Below, in pieces: positions 33,000 to 41,601 of a stretch of 64,000 nt of DNA. Positions within the stretch are counted from its first letter, which is position 1. The number at the start of each line of letters is the position of its first letter. Position numbers and translations under genes: made by a program. The notes below the pieces were generated by a model, which was not told the origin of the DNA, made no database searches, and saw only the letters and a list, made by a program, of their open reading frames with translations. The DNA comes from an uncultured Actinomycetes bacterium (GTDB lineage Bacteria > Actinomycetota > Actinomycetes > S36-B12 > UBA10799), in contig CAMPEQ010000011.1 in the NCBI GenBank assembly GCA_946803585.1, positions 682,001 through 746,000 on the forward strand. The letters are read 5' to 3'.

Positions 33000-33434
33000 C
33001 TAGTCGGGTTGGTCTGGCTTCACCCGCGAGGGCAGGATTAGCCAGGTCGTAGTGATGGCAGCCACGACGATGATCACGGAAGAAAGAAAGATCGGCGCGC
33101 TGTGATAGACCTCGTCCGCGGTCATGAAGATCACGGCCGCGAAGGCTACCGCGAGCAGGCCCATCCCGATCAACGCGAGGCGTGATAGCTCGCTGGTTGT
33201 CTCCTCACTCTCAACGGGCCCGTCCCTTCGCGCTAGGCGAAGGATTGGCTGAACCTCCACGGCCAGCAGAAAGATTACGGACAAACCAGCACAGAAAAAG
33301 GCAACGGAGTAGGCCTTTTCGTCTGTGGGAGTGAGGGAGTAGAACCGTTCACTCAACGGCATGATCAGTAAAAAGGCAAACAGCAGACCCGATATCGAGA
33401 TGATGAGCTGGATCGAGTCGATAAGCCGCTTCAC
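33000..33434 (-). CDS. DUF6328-like four-helix membrane protein, copy 1
   Basis: 144 residues with four hydrophobic segments: LIISISGLLFAFLLIMPL, VAFFCAGLSVIFLLAVEVQ, LALIGMGLLAVAFAAVIFM and APIFLSSVIIVVAAITTTWLI. A loop after the first segment, SERFYSLTPTDEKAYSVAF, agrees with DUF6328 proteins of actinobacteria. Role unknown. The following gene (33511) is a clear paralogue in tandem, with the same order of segments and motifs (LTP.DE.AYSVAF, FMTADEVYHS). This copy is downstream of the other on the minus strand with a 76-base gap, so it may share its transcript. Confidence 0.7.
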   Translation of the reverse strand: MKRLIDSIQLIISISGLLFAFLLIMPLSERFYSLTPTDEKAYSVAFFCAGLSVIFLLAVEVQPILRLARRDGPVESEETTSELSRLALIGMGLLAVAFAAVIFMTADEVYHSAPIFLSSVIIVVAAITTTWLILPSRVKPDQPD

Positions 33435-33510
33435 TCTAGGCCACTGTTCTCATCGGAACGTGCCAGTCTCTGTTGCGGCACGCTAGTCGACGGGGGCACT
33501 CGTCCCTGGC

Positions 33511-33963
33511 TCACGACGCAGGATCCTGCAAGTCTTCGGTATCCGGTCTCGCTCGCGAGGGAAGGATCACCCAGGTCACTACTATGGCGACGACGAAGAG
33601 TGCAACGGCAATTACGAAGACCGGTGTGCTGTGGTAGACCTCGTCTGCGGTCATGAAGACCACTGCGGCAAAGGCCACGGCGAGCAGCACCATCCCGATG
33701 AGCGCGAGGCGTGCCAACTGCCGGACGATCCGTTCGCTTTCGACGTGTCCGCCTTTGCGAGCGAAGTTCAAGATCGGTTGGACTCCGACGGCAACCAAAA
33801 AAATGGTGGACAGGCCCGCGCACAAAAAGGCAACAGAATAGGCCGTCTCATCTGCTGGGGTGAGGGAGTAGAATCGCTCGTTTAGCGGCATGATCAGCAA
33901 GAAGGCAAATAGCAGCCCGGGTATCGGAATGATGAGCCGTACGCAGTCCAAAAGTATCTTCAT
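33511..33963 (-). CDS. DUF6328-like four-helix membrane protein, copy 2
   Basis: 150 residues, a tandem paralogue of the 33000 gene, alike along almost its whole length (LIMPLNERFYSLTPADETAYSVAF and LPSRARPD). Segment positions are the same: about 7-28, 41-60, 88-108 and 115-135. The short cytoplasmic C-terminus differs (DTEDLQDPAS). It starts at an ATG at 33963 and is read first on the minus strand. Local duplication followed by modest divergence is the simplest history. No function is known for the family. Confidence 0.72.
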   Translation of the reverse strand: MKILLDCVRLIIPIPGLLFAFLLIMPLNERFYSLTPADETAYSVAFLCAGLSTIFLVAVGVQPILNFARKGGHVESERIVRQLARLALIGMVLLAVAFAAVVFMTADEVYHSTPVFVIAVALFVVAIVVTWVILPSRARPDTEDLQDPAS

Positions 33964-34058
33964 CTGTCGCCTCTGTTCACGGGTTTTTCTGGTCCAAATT
34001 CTGGCATCGGTTCAACGTGCTGGGAGCTTTTCGTTGGGCGAATCGATCCTTCGCTGAT

Positions 34059-35216
34059 TCACCACTTCGCATACTGATCTTCGACGAAGCCATACTGGTC
34101 GCGAATTTGGATTGCAGGGCGGCTGGGGGGACGCAAGACCCCGTTGAATTTGCCAAAGATCTGTTTGAAGTCGCTGGCGACGACGAGGAGGTTCAAGCGT
34201 TCCGCGTGGGTTCCCTCAGGGACGAACTCAAGGTCAACCGCCCCATCCGCCGATCGGACCGTCCACTGGGTCACAGAAGCACTGCGTCGGTCGTAATCGA
34301 ATCGGGTCAGGCCGACCGGTATCAGCTCACCATCAATCCAGATGCAGTTCTCGCTGAAACTCGTTTCATTAACACCGCAGGACACATTCAACCCGACAAC
34401 GCTGTCGTCAACTGTGCCCGAGAAACAGGCCCAGTTCCAGAAAGTCTCGTGGCGCATATAGCCGACGCTGTAGTCGTAATGCGCACAAGCGTTGATCTCG
34501 GCAAGGTCCTTGGTCCCAAAGGGACCCGTAACAGTACCGGCCGCTCGCACCCCGGCGACTTTCTGGGTAAAGACCCAACCCGTTTTGGCTGTCTGCGTGC
34601 AGACTGACATCGGCTGCAACGGTTTGGGGCCATCCAAGGTGAAATGCACGTCGGCCGCCAAACCCGATTTGAGGTTGACCTTCAGCGAAACACCGCGGCT
34701 AGCGGAATCGGCGACTATCGCGATCGAGTTTCCCCCGGTTTCTACCGTGCTTGTCCCGTCTAGCGGACGATTTGTGAGCGAAATTCCGTGGCCGAGTGGA
34801 ACCTTCATTTCAAACTCTTCGAGGTGCCCGGTAGCTGGCTCGTAGGTGTAAACGAACACAATTCCAAGATACCGAAAGTCACCCAGCGCACAGCCCAGGA
34901 GCAGGTCGTCGCTGATCACGCCAATGTATTGGAACTGGTTGTAGTCGAGCCATTTACGGACGCGGCTGCGACGACCCCCCATCGGTGATCGGTAGTCGAA
35001 GTCGCCCGTGTTGATCACCTGTGGAGTCGTCTCGAAGTAGCCGAATTGCGGCTGCCCACTGGCATTGATCAGTTTCGTCTCATGCACTGGCAACCTCACG
35101 TTCGTTCGCGACAAATGATGACCTGGGATTCTCAATTGGGGCGTCACCCCAGGCAGAGTCTGCCAGCAACCGAGAAGCAACAGCAGTCTGGAACGCATCG
35201 GTGCCTCTTCGTTCAC
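34059..35216 (-). CDS. DUF2804-like protein
   Basis: Up to 385 residues. The body is beta-rich, with features seen in DUF2804 proteins: RKWLDYNQFQYIGVISDDLLLGCALGDFRYLG, YLGIVFVYTYEPATGHLEEFE and, near the end, MRHETFWNWACFSGTVDD with a GLNVSCG.NET section. Its role is unknown. The first 39 residues from the ATG at 35216 do not look like the family; the GTG at 35099 (VRLPVHETKLIN) fits the usual N-terminus better but also lacks a clear ribosome binding site. There is no signal peptide if that start is used. It stands alone, read away from the broken dehydrogenase. Confidence 0.68.
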   Translation of the reverse strand: MNEEAPMRSRLLLLLGCWQTLPGVTPQLRIPGHHLSRTNVRLPVHETKLINASGQPQFGYFETTPQVINTGDFDYRSPMGGRRSRVRKWLDYNQFQYIGVISDDLLLGCALGDFRYLGIVFVYTYEPATGHLEEFEMKVPLGHGISLTNRPLDGTSTVETGGNSIAIVADSASRGVSLKVNLKSGLAADVHFTLDGPKPLQPMSVCTQTAKTGWVFTQKVAGVRAAGTVTGPFGTKDLAEINACAHYDYSVGYMRHETFWNWACFSGTVDDSVVGLNVSCGVNETSFSENCIWIDGELIPVGLTRFDYDRRSASVTQWTVRSADGAVDLEFVPEGTHAERLNLLVVASDFKQIFGKFNGVLRPPSRPAIQIRDQYGFVEDQYAKW

Positions 35217-35267
35217 CCGCCGCCGTAGAAATCCCGATCGGACGCCCCGCGCTACTAGGCTGCCCAG

Positions 35268-35462
35268 ATGATTGCGATGCAGCTGAGTGATCCGGGTTCA
35301 GTCACGCCCGATCGACTAGCCCTCGTGCAGATCGATGAGATCGACCCCGGCCCTGATCAGGCGCTTATCGACGTCGAAGCCTGCGTGATGTGCCGCACTG
35401 ATCGGACAAGACTCCGGCTCGCCTCCGAGCTCGAGATGAAGCCGTTAGCCAATGGCGTTTGA
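35268..35462 (+). pseudogene. N-terminal fragment of a zinc alcohol dehydrogenase
   Basis: 64 codons. The end reads DEIDPGPDQALIDVEACVMCRTD, clearly the GroES-like N-terminus of medium-chain alcohol dehydrogenases (PGPGE.L..V.ACGVCRTDLH). After RLRLASELEMK the frame runs into the 3' end of the secreted paralogue gene on the opposite strand and stops at once. The catalytic zinc ligands after the first Cys and the whole nucleotide-binding domain are missing. It is a broken gene, apparently truncated by a rearrangement joined at the paralogue's end. Confidence 0.72.
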
Positions 35463-36080
35463 GGGCCCAATCATCGGCGTCTTAGCCGCCACTTTGGTGA
35501 GCTTGCGGACCTGCTTTTTCAGCAGCTTCCCATTCTTCTTGCTGAGGTTGTTCCCGAGTTCGGCAGCTCCTTGGACTTGAGTCATGACGCCGGTGGGAAC
35601 TCGCTTCTTGAGCTTTCCGTTCTTCTTCTTGACCAGGTCATAGCTAAAGATGACTTTTCGGTAGACATCGTCGTCCTGGAAGCTGATGACTTTGATTTTG
35701 GTCTTGTGCTTCTTTCCCTTTGCCTTGTACTTGTTGGTGTACTTCACCGATGAACCCGTTGCGGTATAGGCCTCGAGATACAGTGCGCGAACCTCGGCGA
35801 TCTTATGTTTCGCCGCCGCTTTCCCCTTGATGTACCCGGAGTTGAGATCGAGGTAGCCCCACGGCGCTGGGTCGACGCTACGGGCTGTCCAGTAGGTCGT
35901 CGCACATGTAGTTGCAACGAAGCAGTGGGTCGGGTCTGTCGACGTCTTCACCCAATCCAGCTCCGCCATCTTCATAGTGGTCGGCGTAGGTTCTCCCGCC
36001 AATGCGGGCACCGCGGAGATACCCACAAGTGCGACCCCCACCGCCAGTGAAGTTGTCATTCGGCGTGTGCTGGTGCGCAT
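35445..36080 (-). CDS. Secreted lineage-specific protein of the KKNGKLKKRVPTG family, copy B
   Basis: 211 residues from the ATG at 36080, which has GGGAG ten bases upstream; the open frame extends 13 codons further. The signal peptide (LAVGVALVGISAVPALA) is cleaved at about residue 29. The mature part has TPTTMKMAELDWVKTSTDPTHC, two cysteines (about C48 and C53) that could pair, a Lys-rich KYKAKGKKHKTKI segment, and the diagnostic KKNGKLKKRVPTG and GKLLKKQVRKL elements near the C-terminus. I know no family for it. The basic C-terminal half suggests binding to an anionic polymer or surface. A full copy is at 46939 and a broken one at 32386. Confidence 0.72.
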   Translation of the reverse strand: MRTSTRRMTTSLAVGVALVGISAVPALAGEPTPTTMKMAELDWVKTSTDPTHCFVATTCATTYWTARSVDPAPWGYLDLNSGYIKGKAAAKHKIAEVRALYLEAYTATGSSVKYTNKYKAKGKKHKTKIKVISFQDDDVYRKVIFSYDLVKKKNGKLKKRVPTGVMTQVQGAAELGNNLSKKNGKLLKKQVRKLTKVAAKTPMIGPSNAIG

Positions 36081-36172
36081 TGGTACTCCCGAGTAGTCCG
36101 ATGAAAGGGGTTGGATCAACTATGCCTGCACGGCTATGATCCGGCAAGGAGCACGACTCAAACGGCGGACTA

Positions 36173-36976
36173 CTATCGTCCCGCCGGGTAGAGGTTTTGC
36201 TCAAAGAAGGACAGAACTCTGTCGAGTGCGACCCTCGTGGGATGCCCATCTTCATCAATCAGATCCGTGGTGACAACTGAATGCGCACGTCTGGAGATGT
36301 GGAAATCGTTGTCGGGACCAGAATCGATCTCGATGCCTTCGAAGTTTTCCCCGAGCTCGGCTTCGAGTCGTTCAAACCGCTCAGGAGGGCACAGTGTGTC
36401 GCCGGTGAACCGCAGCCCGAGCACACACCGTCCTTCAGTTATAGCCCGCGCTTTAACGACGTCGAGGTCTGCAGTCGTGATGTGCAGATCACGTTTTCGA
36501 CTGCGTCCAATCGGTAGCGGAAGGGAAGGCTGCGACAGGACCGGAGCCATAACCCACGGGTCAACCATCAACGTGAGCGCGAAGTTCCCGGTCAGGCACA
36601 TTCCGATGGCCCCGATTCCATCGGTGAAACCCTCCGCAACAAGATCGTCGTTGATCTTCTTCGACAATGCCCGCAGCCAGTTGGTTACCGGGCTGGACTT
36701 ACCAATTGACCAGAGATTGAACTCACGGCTGATGCAGGCCCTGGTTATCTGTTCGGCTGCGTAGCTGTTGGTCATCGGTTTCTCGACTGTGCCAAACAAC
36801 TCGGGCATAAATACGGAATAGCCCGCCGCGACTAACCGCTCTGCAAATTCCAGAACCGGTGGCGTGATCCCCGGGATCTCGTGGATCACCAGAACTCCGG
36901 GACCGTTACCCGCCCGGTATACCGGGTGCGTAATGCCATCGTGGGTAAAGGAGCCCAGATCGAAGTCGGTCAGCAT
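36173..36976 (-). CDS. Dienelactone hydrolase family protein
   Basis: 267 residues, alpha/beta-hydrolase fold. The nucleophile elbow is GAIGMCLTG, with Cys in place of Ser as in true dienelactone hydrolases. Early features agree: GPGVLVIHEIPGI (the conserved HE pair, residues about 33-34), then the FMPELFG section. An Asp (FTGDTLCPP) and His (RRAHSVV) complete a C-D-H triad. It could open lactone rings in aromatic degradation, but many relatives act on unknown esters, so the substrate is uncertain. It is a single gene transcribed towards the paralogue at 35445. Start at ATG 36976. No membrane signal. Confidence 0.85.
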   Translation of the reverse strand: MLTDFDLGSFTHDGITHPVYRAGNGPGVLVIHEIPGITPPVLEFAERLVAAGYSVFMPELFGTVEKPMTNSYAAEQITRACISREFNLWSIGKSSPVTNWLRALSKKINDDLVAEGFTDGIGAIGMCLTGNFALTLMVDPWVMAPVLSQPSLPLPIGRSRKRDLHITTADLDVVKARAITEGRCVLGLRFTGDTLCPPERFERLEAELGENFEGIEIDSGPDNDFHISRRAHSVVTTDLIDEDGHPTRVALDRVLSFFEQNLYPAGR

Positions 36977-37136
36977 CTGCCGAACTTAGCAACTAGACAC
37001 TCGGCTCGCTCATTGTTCGAGCGGCCCCGATGGCGGGTTGGCTGCTGTCACTAGACTACAAAGTTCGCGGGTAGCGACACTTCACGTCGTGCTCAGCTAA
37101 CACCCAATTCAACTAGCCACCCTTGGAGGGTAAAGA

Positions 37137-37736
37137 GTGAATACGACGAAGATGGCCGCGGTCGCGGGAGTCAGTCTGACGTTAGCCTTGAGCCTTGCTT
37201 CCTGTAGTTCAGGTGATGACACCGCCAGCACCGATTCCGGGACTCCAACGGCAGCGGCCAGCGCCACCAGTTCATCGGCAGCGCCTGTCGTCGATAATTC
37301 CGATTCCATCGTCGGGGTCGCATCAAGGGCCGGCTCTTTCTCGACTCTTGTTGACGCGTGGACAGCGGCGAACCTCACCGAGATGCTGAGCACCGGCGAG
37401 TACACGGTTTTTGCCCCCACAGATTCGGCCTTCAAACCGTTAGTCGCCGACGGCACCATGGCCACGCTGCTGGCGACCCCGGAGGGCAAGCTGAGGGACA
37501 TGCTTCGTTACCAAATCGTTGACGGAGACCTCAAGCTCGACGATCTTGCAAAAATGGATGGCAGATCCCTCAGATCTGTTCAGGGACAAACGCTCAAGGT
37601 TGGAGCGAGTTCATCTGGCGCGACGATAACGCTAACTGATCAAACTGGCAAGACGTACGAGATTGTCTCGGCAAATCTAAGCGCCGACAACGGAACGATC
37701 CACGCCACCGATGGCGTGTTAATGCCAAGCAGCTAG
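37137..37736 (+). CDS. Fasciclin-domain lipoprotein, copy 1
   Basis: 199 residues from GTG at 37137, with GGAGGG nine bases before it. The lipobox (LASC) near residue 24 indicates attachment to the outer membrane face. A Ser/Thr/Ala-rich spacer (about 25-55) is followed by a fasciclin (FAS1) domain. Both conserved blocks are visible: FSTLVDAWTAANLTEMLSTG then YTVFAPTDSAFKPL (H1), and later NGTIHATDGVLMPSS (H2). FAS1 domains mediate adhesion. Copy 2 at 51616 is almost the same length and very similar, including the region before the start codon. A strong hairpin (37762-37812) follows the stop. Confidence 0.9.
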   Translation: MNTTKMAAVAGVSLTLALSLASCSSGDDTASTDSGTPTAAASATSSSAAPVVDNSDSIVGVASRAGSFSTLVDAWTAANLTEMLSTGEYTVFAPTDSAFKPLVADGTMATLLATPEGKLRDMLRYQIVDGDLKLDDLAKMDGRSLRSVQGQTLKVGASSSGATITLTDQTGKTYEIVSANLSADNGTIHATDGVLMPSS

Positions 37737-37761
37737 CCACTGATCGACAGCTAGTCGGTAT

Positions 37762-37812
37762 GAATTGAGTTTGCCCAGTGACCGGACGTCGGTCGCTGGG
37801 CAAACTCAATTC
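37762..37812. terminator. Hairpin after fasciclin copy 1
   Basis: A perfect 17-bp stem: GAATTGAGTTTGCCCAG (37762-37778) and its complement (37796-37812) enclose a 17-base loop. It lies 26 bases after the fasciclin stop and also before the 3' end of the minus-strand efflux operon, so it probably ends transcription from both sides. There is no long T-run. Confidence 0.7.
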
Positions 37813-37875
37813 TGAAGGTGTTCGTCTTCGGGCAGCCTGGATCTTTCTGTGGACGGAGAAGACTCGCGTGAACGA

Positions 37876-39489
37876 TTAGCGCGTCCGCCCGGCCCCCGCA
37901 CCGGGGAAACCTCCTGCTGCAGGTGAGCGGAATCCTGATTCCGTCCCACTTGGGATGGCTTCATCGAGGTTGGCCAGGACGACCTGATCGCCGACTTCAA
38001 GTCCGCTCTCTATCTGAGTTTCTACGTCGCCGACGGCTCCAACCGTGACCGTAACTGGGGTGGGTTGGCCGTCCTCGAGGACGGTGACAGTCTGGCGTGT
38101 ACCAAGTGAGTGCACTGCCGACGTGGGAACTGTAAGGGCTTCCTCCGTTTGCGCCGTAATGATCTCGATGTCGGCAGTCGCACCTGATCGAAGATCCTTA
38201 TGGTTGCCAAGAATGCTGGTAGTGACCCCATAGGTTGTAGCGGTATCGGTGCTCGTCGGCGCGACCGCTATCGCTGTGACAGTGCCTTCGAGTACTGACG
38301 TGCTGCCGCTGGGAACGATCCGGACGCTTTGCCCGATGCTGACCGTTTGGATCTTGTCCACGGAGATCTGCGTCGTCGCCTGGAACTGGCTACTTCCTGA
38401 GATCACGATTGGTTGGCCCGTAGTCGCAGTGTCGCCTTTGGAGAATGGAACGCTCAGGACAGTTCCGGCGATCGGGCTCACGATCGTCGCGGCACGTAGG
38501 TTCTGTTGAGATTCCACCAGTTCGGCTGCAGCAGCATCAACCTGCGCTTGGGCAGCAGCTAGTTCTTCACTGGTGGGTGCAGTAGTGGTTTTGGTTGGCT
38601 CCGGCGACGACGCCGCAGCATTCGATGTCTGCGAGGTGGATGCCAACTTCTCGAGCTGGCTAGTCTGCTGACGTTGCAGTTCTGAAACGCGTAGCTGATC
38701 AGCTAGTACCTGTTGCTGTGCACTGGTGCAGTCACTGGCCGCAGGCTGACTCGCTGACGGAGAGGAACTCGGCTTGCCGGTGGGAGCGCTGTCGCCTCGT
38801 GGTTGATTCGAGCACAGTTCTGATGAGTTCTGCAGGCTCTGGGCGGCAGCTTTGAGCGCGCTATTGAGCTCTTTCTGGGTCTTCTGGATGGTCTGTTGTG
38901 ACTGAGCACTACCGCCAGATTGCGACTGGTTTGCCGATGACTCCCCACCGGCACGGGTTTGCACACCGGTGTCGGCATTGCTGACCGTGGTAGATCCGGC
39001 CTCGGTCTGTTCAAGGTTGAGTTGAGCATCGGCAAGGGACTTCTGCGCCGATGCGATCGCTGCATTGAGTTGCTGAGTGTTCAGCTTTGCCAGCTGCTGA
39101 CCGGCCTTAACCTTCTGTCCTTCCTTGACGGAAACCTTCGCCACGGTGCCTGAGGTGGGGAAGGTGACATTGGCTTCAGAAGCGGGGGTCAGCAACCCAG
39201 AGGTCGCCAGTGTCTGGGTCACCGCTCCCAGGGTGGCCGGGGCCAATCGATACTGATCCGCTGCACTAGATGTCGAAGCCGCGTAAACGCCCACGAGGGA
39301 CACCACGGCGAGGCTGATTCCGGCAACTGTGAGAGTGGTCCTTGATCGAAAGAACCCAGGAACTGCGGATCTCGTGTCTGAACTCGTGGTTCTTCCACTG
39401 ACCTCTGTCGGGACGGAACCATCGCTGGCAAGGATTTCGACGCCAGCGTCATCTTGGGCGGAGTCAGGTACCCCACCGTTTCCGCTCAT
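37876..39489 (-). CDS. Membrane-fusion (MacA/HlyD-type) adaptor protein, large
   Basis: 537 residues from ATG 39489, which follows GGAGGAATCGA; the frame extends 8 codons further. An N-terminal polar part precedes one transmembrane segment (TLTVAGISLAVVSLVGVYAA, about 49-69). The biotinyl/lipoyl-like half-motif (VAKVSVKEGQKVKAGQQLAKL) starts the adaptor body. A long Gln/Ser-rich helical hairpin with CSNQPRGDSAPTG and ASDCTSAQQQ inserts follows, then the returning lipoyl half (IVSPIAGTVLSVPFSKGD) and beta-barrel domains. Such proteins link a MacB-type ABC transporter to the outside in monoderms or modulate it. It is the last gene of the five-gene operon. It differs in length and hairpin from the adaptor at 42380. 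Confidence 0.86.
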   Translation of the reverse strand: MSGNGGVPDSAQDDAGVEILASDGSVPTEVSGRTTSSDTRSAVPGFFRSRTTLTVAGISLAVVSLVGVYAASTSSAADQYRLAPATLGAVTQTLATSGLLTPASEANVTFPTSGTVAKVSVKEGQKVKAGQQLAKLNTQQLNAAIASAQKSLADAQLNLEQTEAGSTTVSNADTGVQTRAGGESSANQSQSGGSAQSQQTIQKTQKELNSALKAAAQSLQNSSELCSNQPRGDSAPTGKPSSSPSASQPAASDCTSAQQQVLADQLRVSELQRQQTSQLEKLASTSQTSNAAASSPEPTKTTTAPTSEELAAAQAQVDAAAAELVESQQNLRAATIVSPIAGTVLSVPFSKGDTATTGQPIVISGSSQFQATTQISVDKIQTVSIGQSVRIVPSGSTSVLEGTVTAIAVAPTSTDTATTYGVTTSILGNHKDLRSGATADIEIITAQTEEALTVPTSAVHSLGTRQTVTVLEDGQPTPVTVTVGAVGDVETQIESGLEVGDQVVLANLDEAIPSGTESGFRSPAAGGFPGAGAGRTR

Positions 39490-39509
39490 TCGATTCCTCC
39501 AGCGAGATG

Positions 39510-40343
39510 TCACTGAGATCTCCTACCGCCGCCAAAACCCGCGTTGCAGGTGCCTTCGGTGGGTGCGCTCACGTTGATGGTTGTGGCTGCAATGGTGCCC
39601 TTATCGTCGGCATCCCCAACCGCGCGTGCACATTGACCGACAACGAGTGCCGAGGAGTTTGCAGTCACTTGTTTCATCACAGTCGCGTCAGCGGCCAAGA
39701 CCACTGTGATGGCGCCGGTTGTCTGTTCGGAATCGCCGGAGCCAATCGAGTTCAACTGACCCTCCAGCACCAACTCGGACGATGACGCACTGACAACTCG
39801 GCCGCTAGCAACTGAGATGCCCTCTCCGGGTGCGCCGTCCGGTCGCTGTGCGCGGTCCGGTCGCTGTGCACCATCGGGCGCCGTTCGCTCACCACTGGGC
39901 CTGTCCCCTCCCCGCAAGCCACCCGGTCCGCGATCGCCTCCTTCGGAGGTGCATTCACCATCGACGGCATCATCTACGTTGACGCTGGTAGCGGTGACGG
40001 AAGTTGTGGAAGTGGATGAACCGTTCGCAATGACGCAATCCCCGGCGCTTATCGCAGCTAGGTCGACCAACCGAGACTCGGTAATAGTGGTGCTGCCCGA
40101 GTAGGTGACTTCAGTTTGTGTGGTTTCGCTTTGGACCTGGATGGTCTTACCGTTGACGGCTGCCATCATTCCGGTAGCTCCCGGGAATGGGTTCCCTGCA
40201 GCGCCGCCAGCTGCTTGTGTCGGTGGATTCTGAGCCGAGCTGACGTCCTCGGCGGCGGAGCTACCACCGCATGCCGTCAGGCCGAATGCGAGCGCGGCGC
40301 CGACGGCAAGTACTGCAGCAGATCGAGCGGTTGTGATTGACAT
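39510..40343 (-). CDS. DUF5666-like repetitive lipoprotein
   Basis: 277 residues; ATG at 40343 is preceded by AAGGAGACC. The signal ends in a lipobox (LTAC). Two similar beta-rich units are seen (AAVNGKTIQVQSETTQTEVTY and SGRVVSASSSELVLEG), each with ..T.V...V related elements, separated by a linker with RPD/QRPDRAQRPDG-type repeats. That arrangement is like DUF5666 proteins, whose function is unknown. It sits between the permease gene and the large adaptor in the efflux operon, so it may be an envelope component of that transporter. The ATG at 40430 in the open frame is much less likely. Confidence 0.72.
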   Translation of the reverse strand: MSITTARSAAVLAVGAALAFGLTACGGSSAAEDVSSAQNPPTQAAGGAAGNPFPGATGMMAAVNGKTIQVQSETTQTEVTYSGSTTITESRLVDLAAISAGDCVIANGSSTSTTSVTATSVNVDDAVDGECTSEGGDRGPGGLRGGDRPSGERTAPDGAQRPDRAQRPDGAPGEGISVASGRVVSASSSELVLEGQLNSIGSGDSEQTTGAITVVLAADATVMKQVTANSSALVVGQCARAVGDADDKGTIAATTINVSAPTEGTCNAGFGGGRRSQ

Positions 40344-40368
40344 TCGTTGGTCTCCTTTTGATTGACTA

Positions 40369-41601
40369 CTAATCAGTACGCAATGCGTCGATGGGAGCCA
40401 TGCGGGCTGCGCGGCTTGCCGGGTACACACCGAAGATCACTCCGATTCCGACGGCTACTACTAGAGAGCCGATGATCGCGGGCATCGATATGGCGATGGT
40501 CTGGCTGCTCAGCAGTGGGATGAGCACCGCTGACGAGACTCCAATAGCGACACCAATCGCGCCCCCAGCCAGTCCGAGGATCGACGCTTCCAGCAGGAAC
40601 TGCCGACGGATGATGCGCGGCTCAGCGCCGACCGCCTTGCGTAGCCCAATCTCTCCGACTCGTTCGGTGACCGAGACCAGCATGATGTTCATGACGCCGA
40701 TTCCTCCTACAAGTAGCGAGATGCCCGCAACCGCTGCGAGCAGAATCGTCATCGTCCGATCAACGGATGTGGCGGCTTCTACGATTGATTCCTGACTGGT
40801 AATAGTGAAGTCAGCGTCGGTAGGAGTGGTGGCACCGTGTAAGGCCAGAAGCAGGCTATTTGCCTCTTGGTATGCCGCAGACAAGCTGGCTTGGTCCGCA
40901 GCCTGGAGGTAGATGGTCTGGACCGCGGAGCGATCAGTGCCCCCAAACAGACGTTGACCGGCAGTGGTGATCGGCACGATGGCTTGATCGTCATTGTTAG
41001 TCGAGCCAGTAGCGCCGCTGGATTCCAGCACTCCCACCACCGACAGCGCCACCCCGTTGACCACGACTGACTGGTCGAGGGCCCCGGCTCGCCCGAATAG
41101 CTCTTGGGACGTACTCGCTCCCAGGACGGTGACCGCCGCGTTCGTTGCCACATCATCGGCAGTAATGAAACGCCCGGACGCGAGCTCTTGAGACCGAACT
41201 TCCAGCCAGGATTCGGTTGTCCCCACCACTGAGGTAGTCCAGTTCTGAGTGCCTGCCGACATTGCGGCCGACGATGACGTAGTCGGCGCGACGCCGGTAA
41301 TGTCAGGAGCTGCCCGGTCCGAACTCAGAGCCTCGGCATCGGCCATTGTCAGGGTGGAAGCGGAGCCGACTCCGCCGCGAACCCCTGTACTGCTAGTGGT
41401 ACTGCCTGGCGAGACGATCAGCAGATTCGATCCCAGCGAGTTAATCTGGGACGCAACTTGATCCTGTGCACCTTGGCCAAACCCAACGGTCATGATGACC
41501 GCCGCGACCCCGATCATGATCCCAAGCATCGTCAAGAGTGAACGCATCCGGTGGAGCCGAAGTGCTTGAGCTGCGGTGCGCAGCGTCGCCGCCCAACTCA
41601 T
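40369..41601 (-). CDS. MacB/FtsX-type ABC transporter permease
   Basis: 410 residues. An N-terminal membrane segment (RMRSLLTMLGIMIGVAAVIMTVG) precedes a periplasmic MacB_PCD domain (about 45-250), and three C-terminal segments follow (ILLAAVAGISLLVGGIGVMNI, LGLAGGAIGVAIGVSSAVLI and IIGSLVVAVGIGVIFGVYPA). The ERVGEIGLRKAVGA motif between them is the FtsX coupling region. Mechanotransmission without substrate passage through the membrane is known for MacB; here it is expected to drive export from the cell envelope. It starts inside the ATPase stop (ATGA, 41598-41601), so permease and ATPase are coupled. Confidence 0.92.
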   Translation of the reverse strand: MSWAATLRTAAQALRLHRMRSLLTMLGIMIGVAAVIMTVGFGQGAQDQVASQINSLGSNLLIVSPGSTTSSTGVRGGVGSASTLTMADAEALSSDRAAPDITGVAPTTSSSAAMSAGTQNWTTSVVGTTESWLEVRSQELASGRFITADDVATNAAVTVLGASTSQELFGRAGALDQSVVVNGVALSVVGVLESSGATGSTNNDDQAIVPITTAGQRLFGGTDRSAVQTIYLQAADQASLSAAYQEANSLLLALHGATTPTDADFTITSQESIVEAATSVDRTMTILLAAVAGISLLVGGIGVMNIMLVSVTERVGEIGLRKAVGAEPRIIRRQFLLEASILGLAGGAIGVAIGVSSAVLIPLLSSQTIAISMPAIIGSLVVAVGIGVIFGVYPASRAARMAPIDALRTD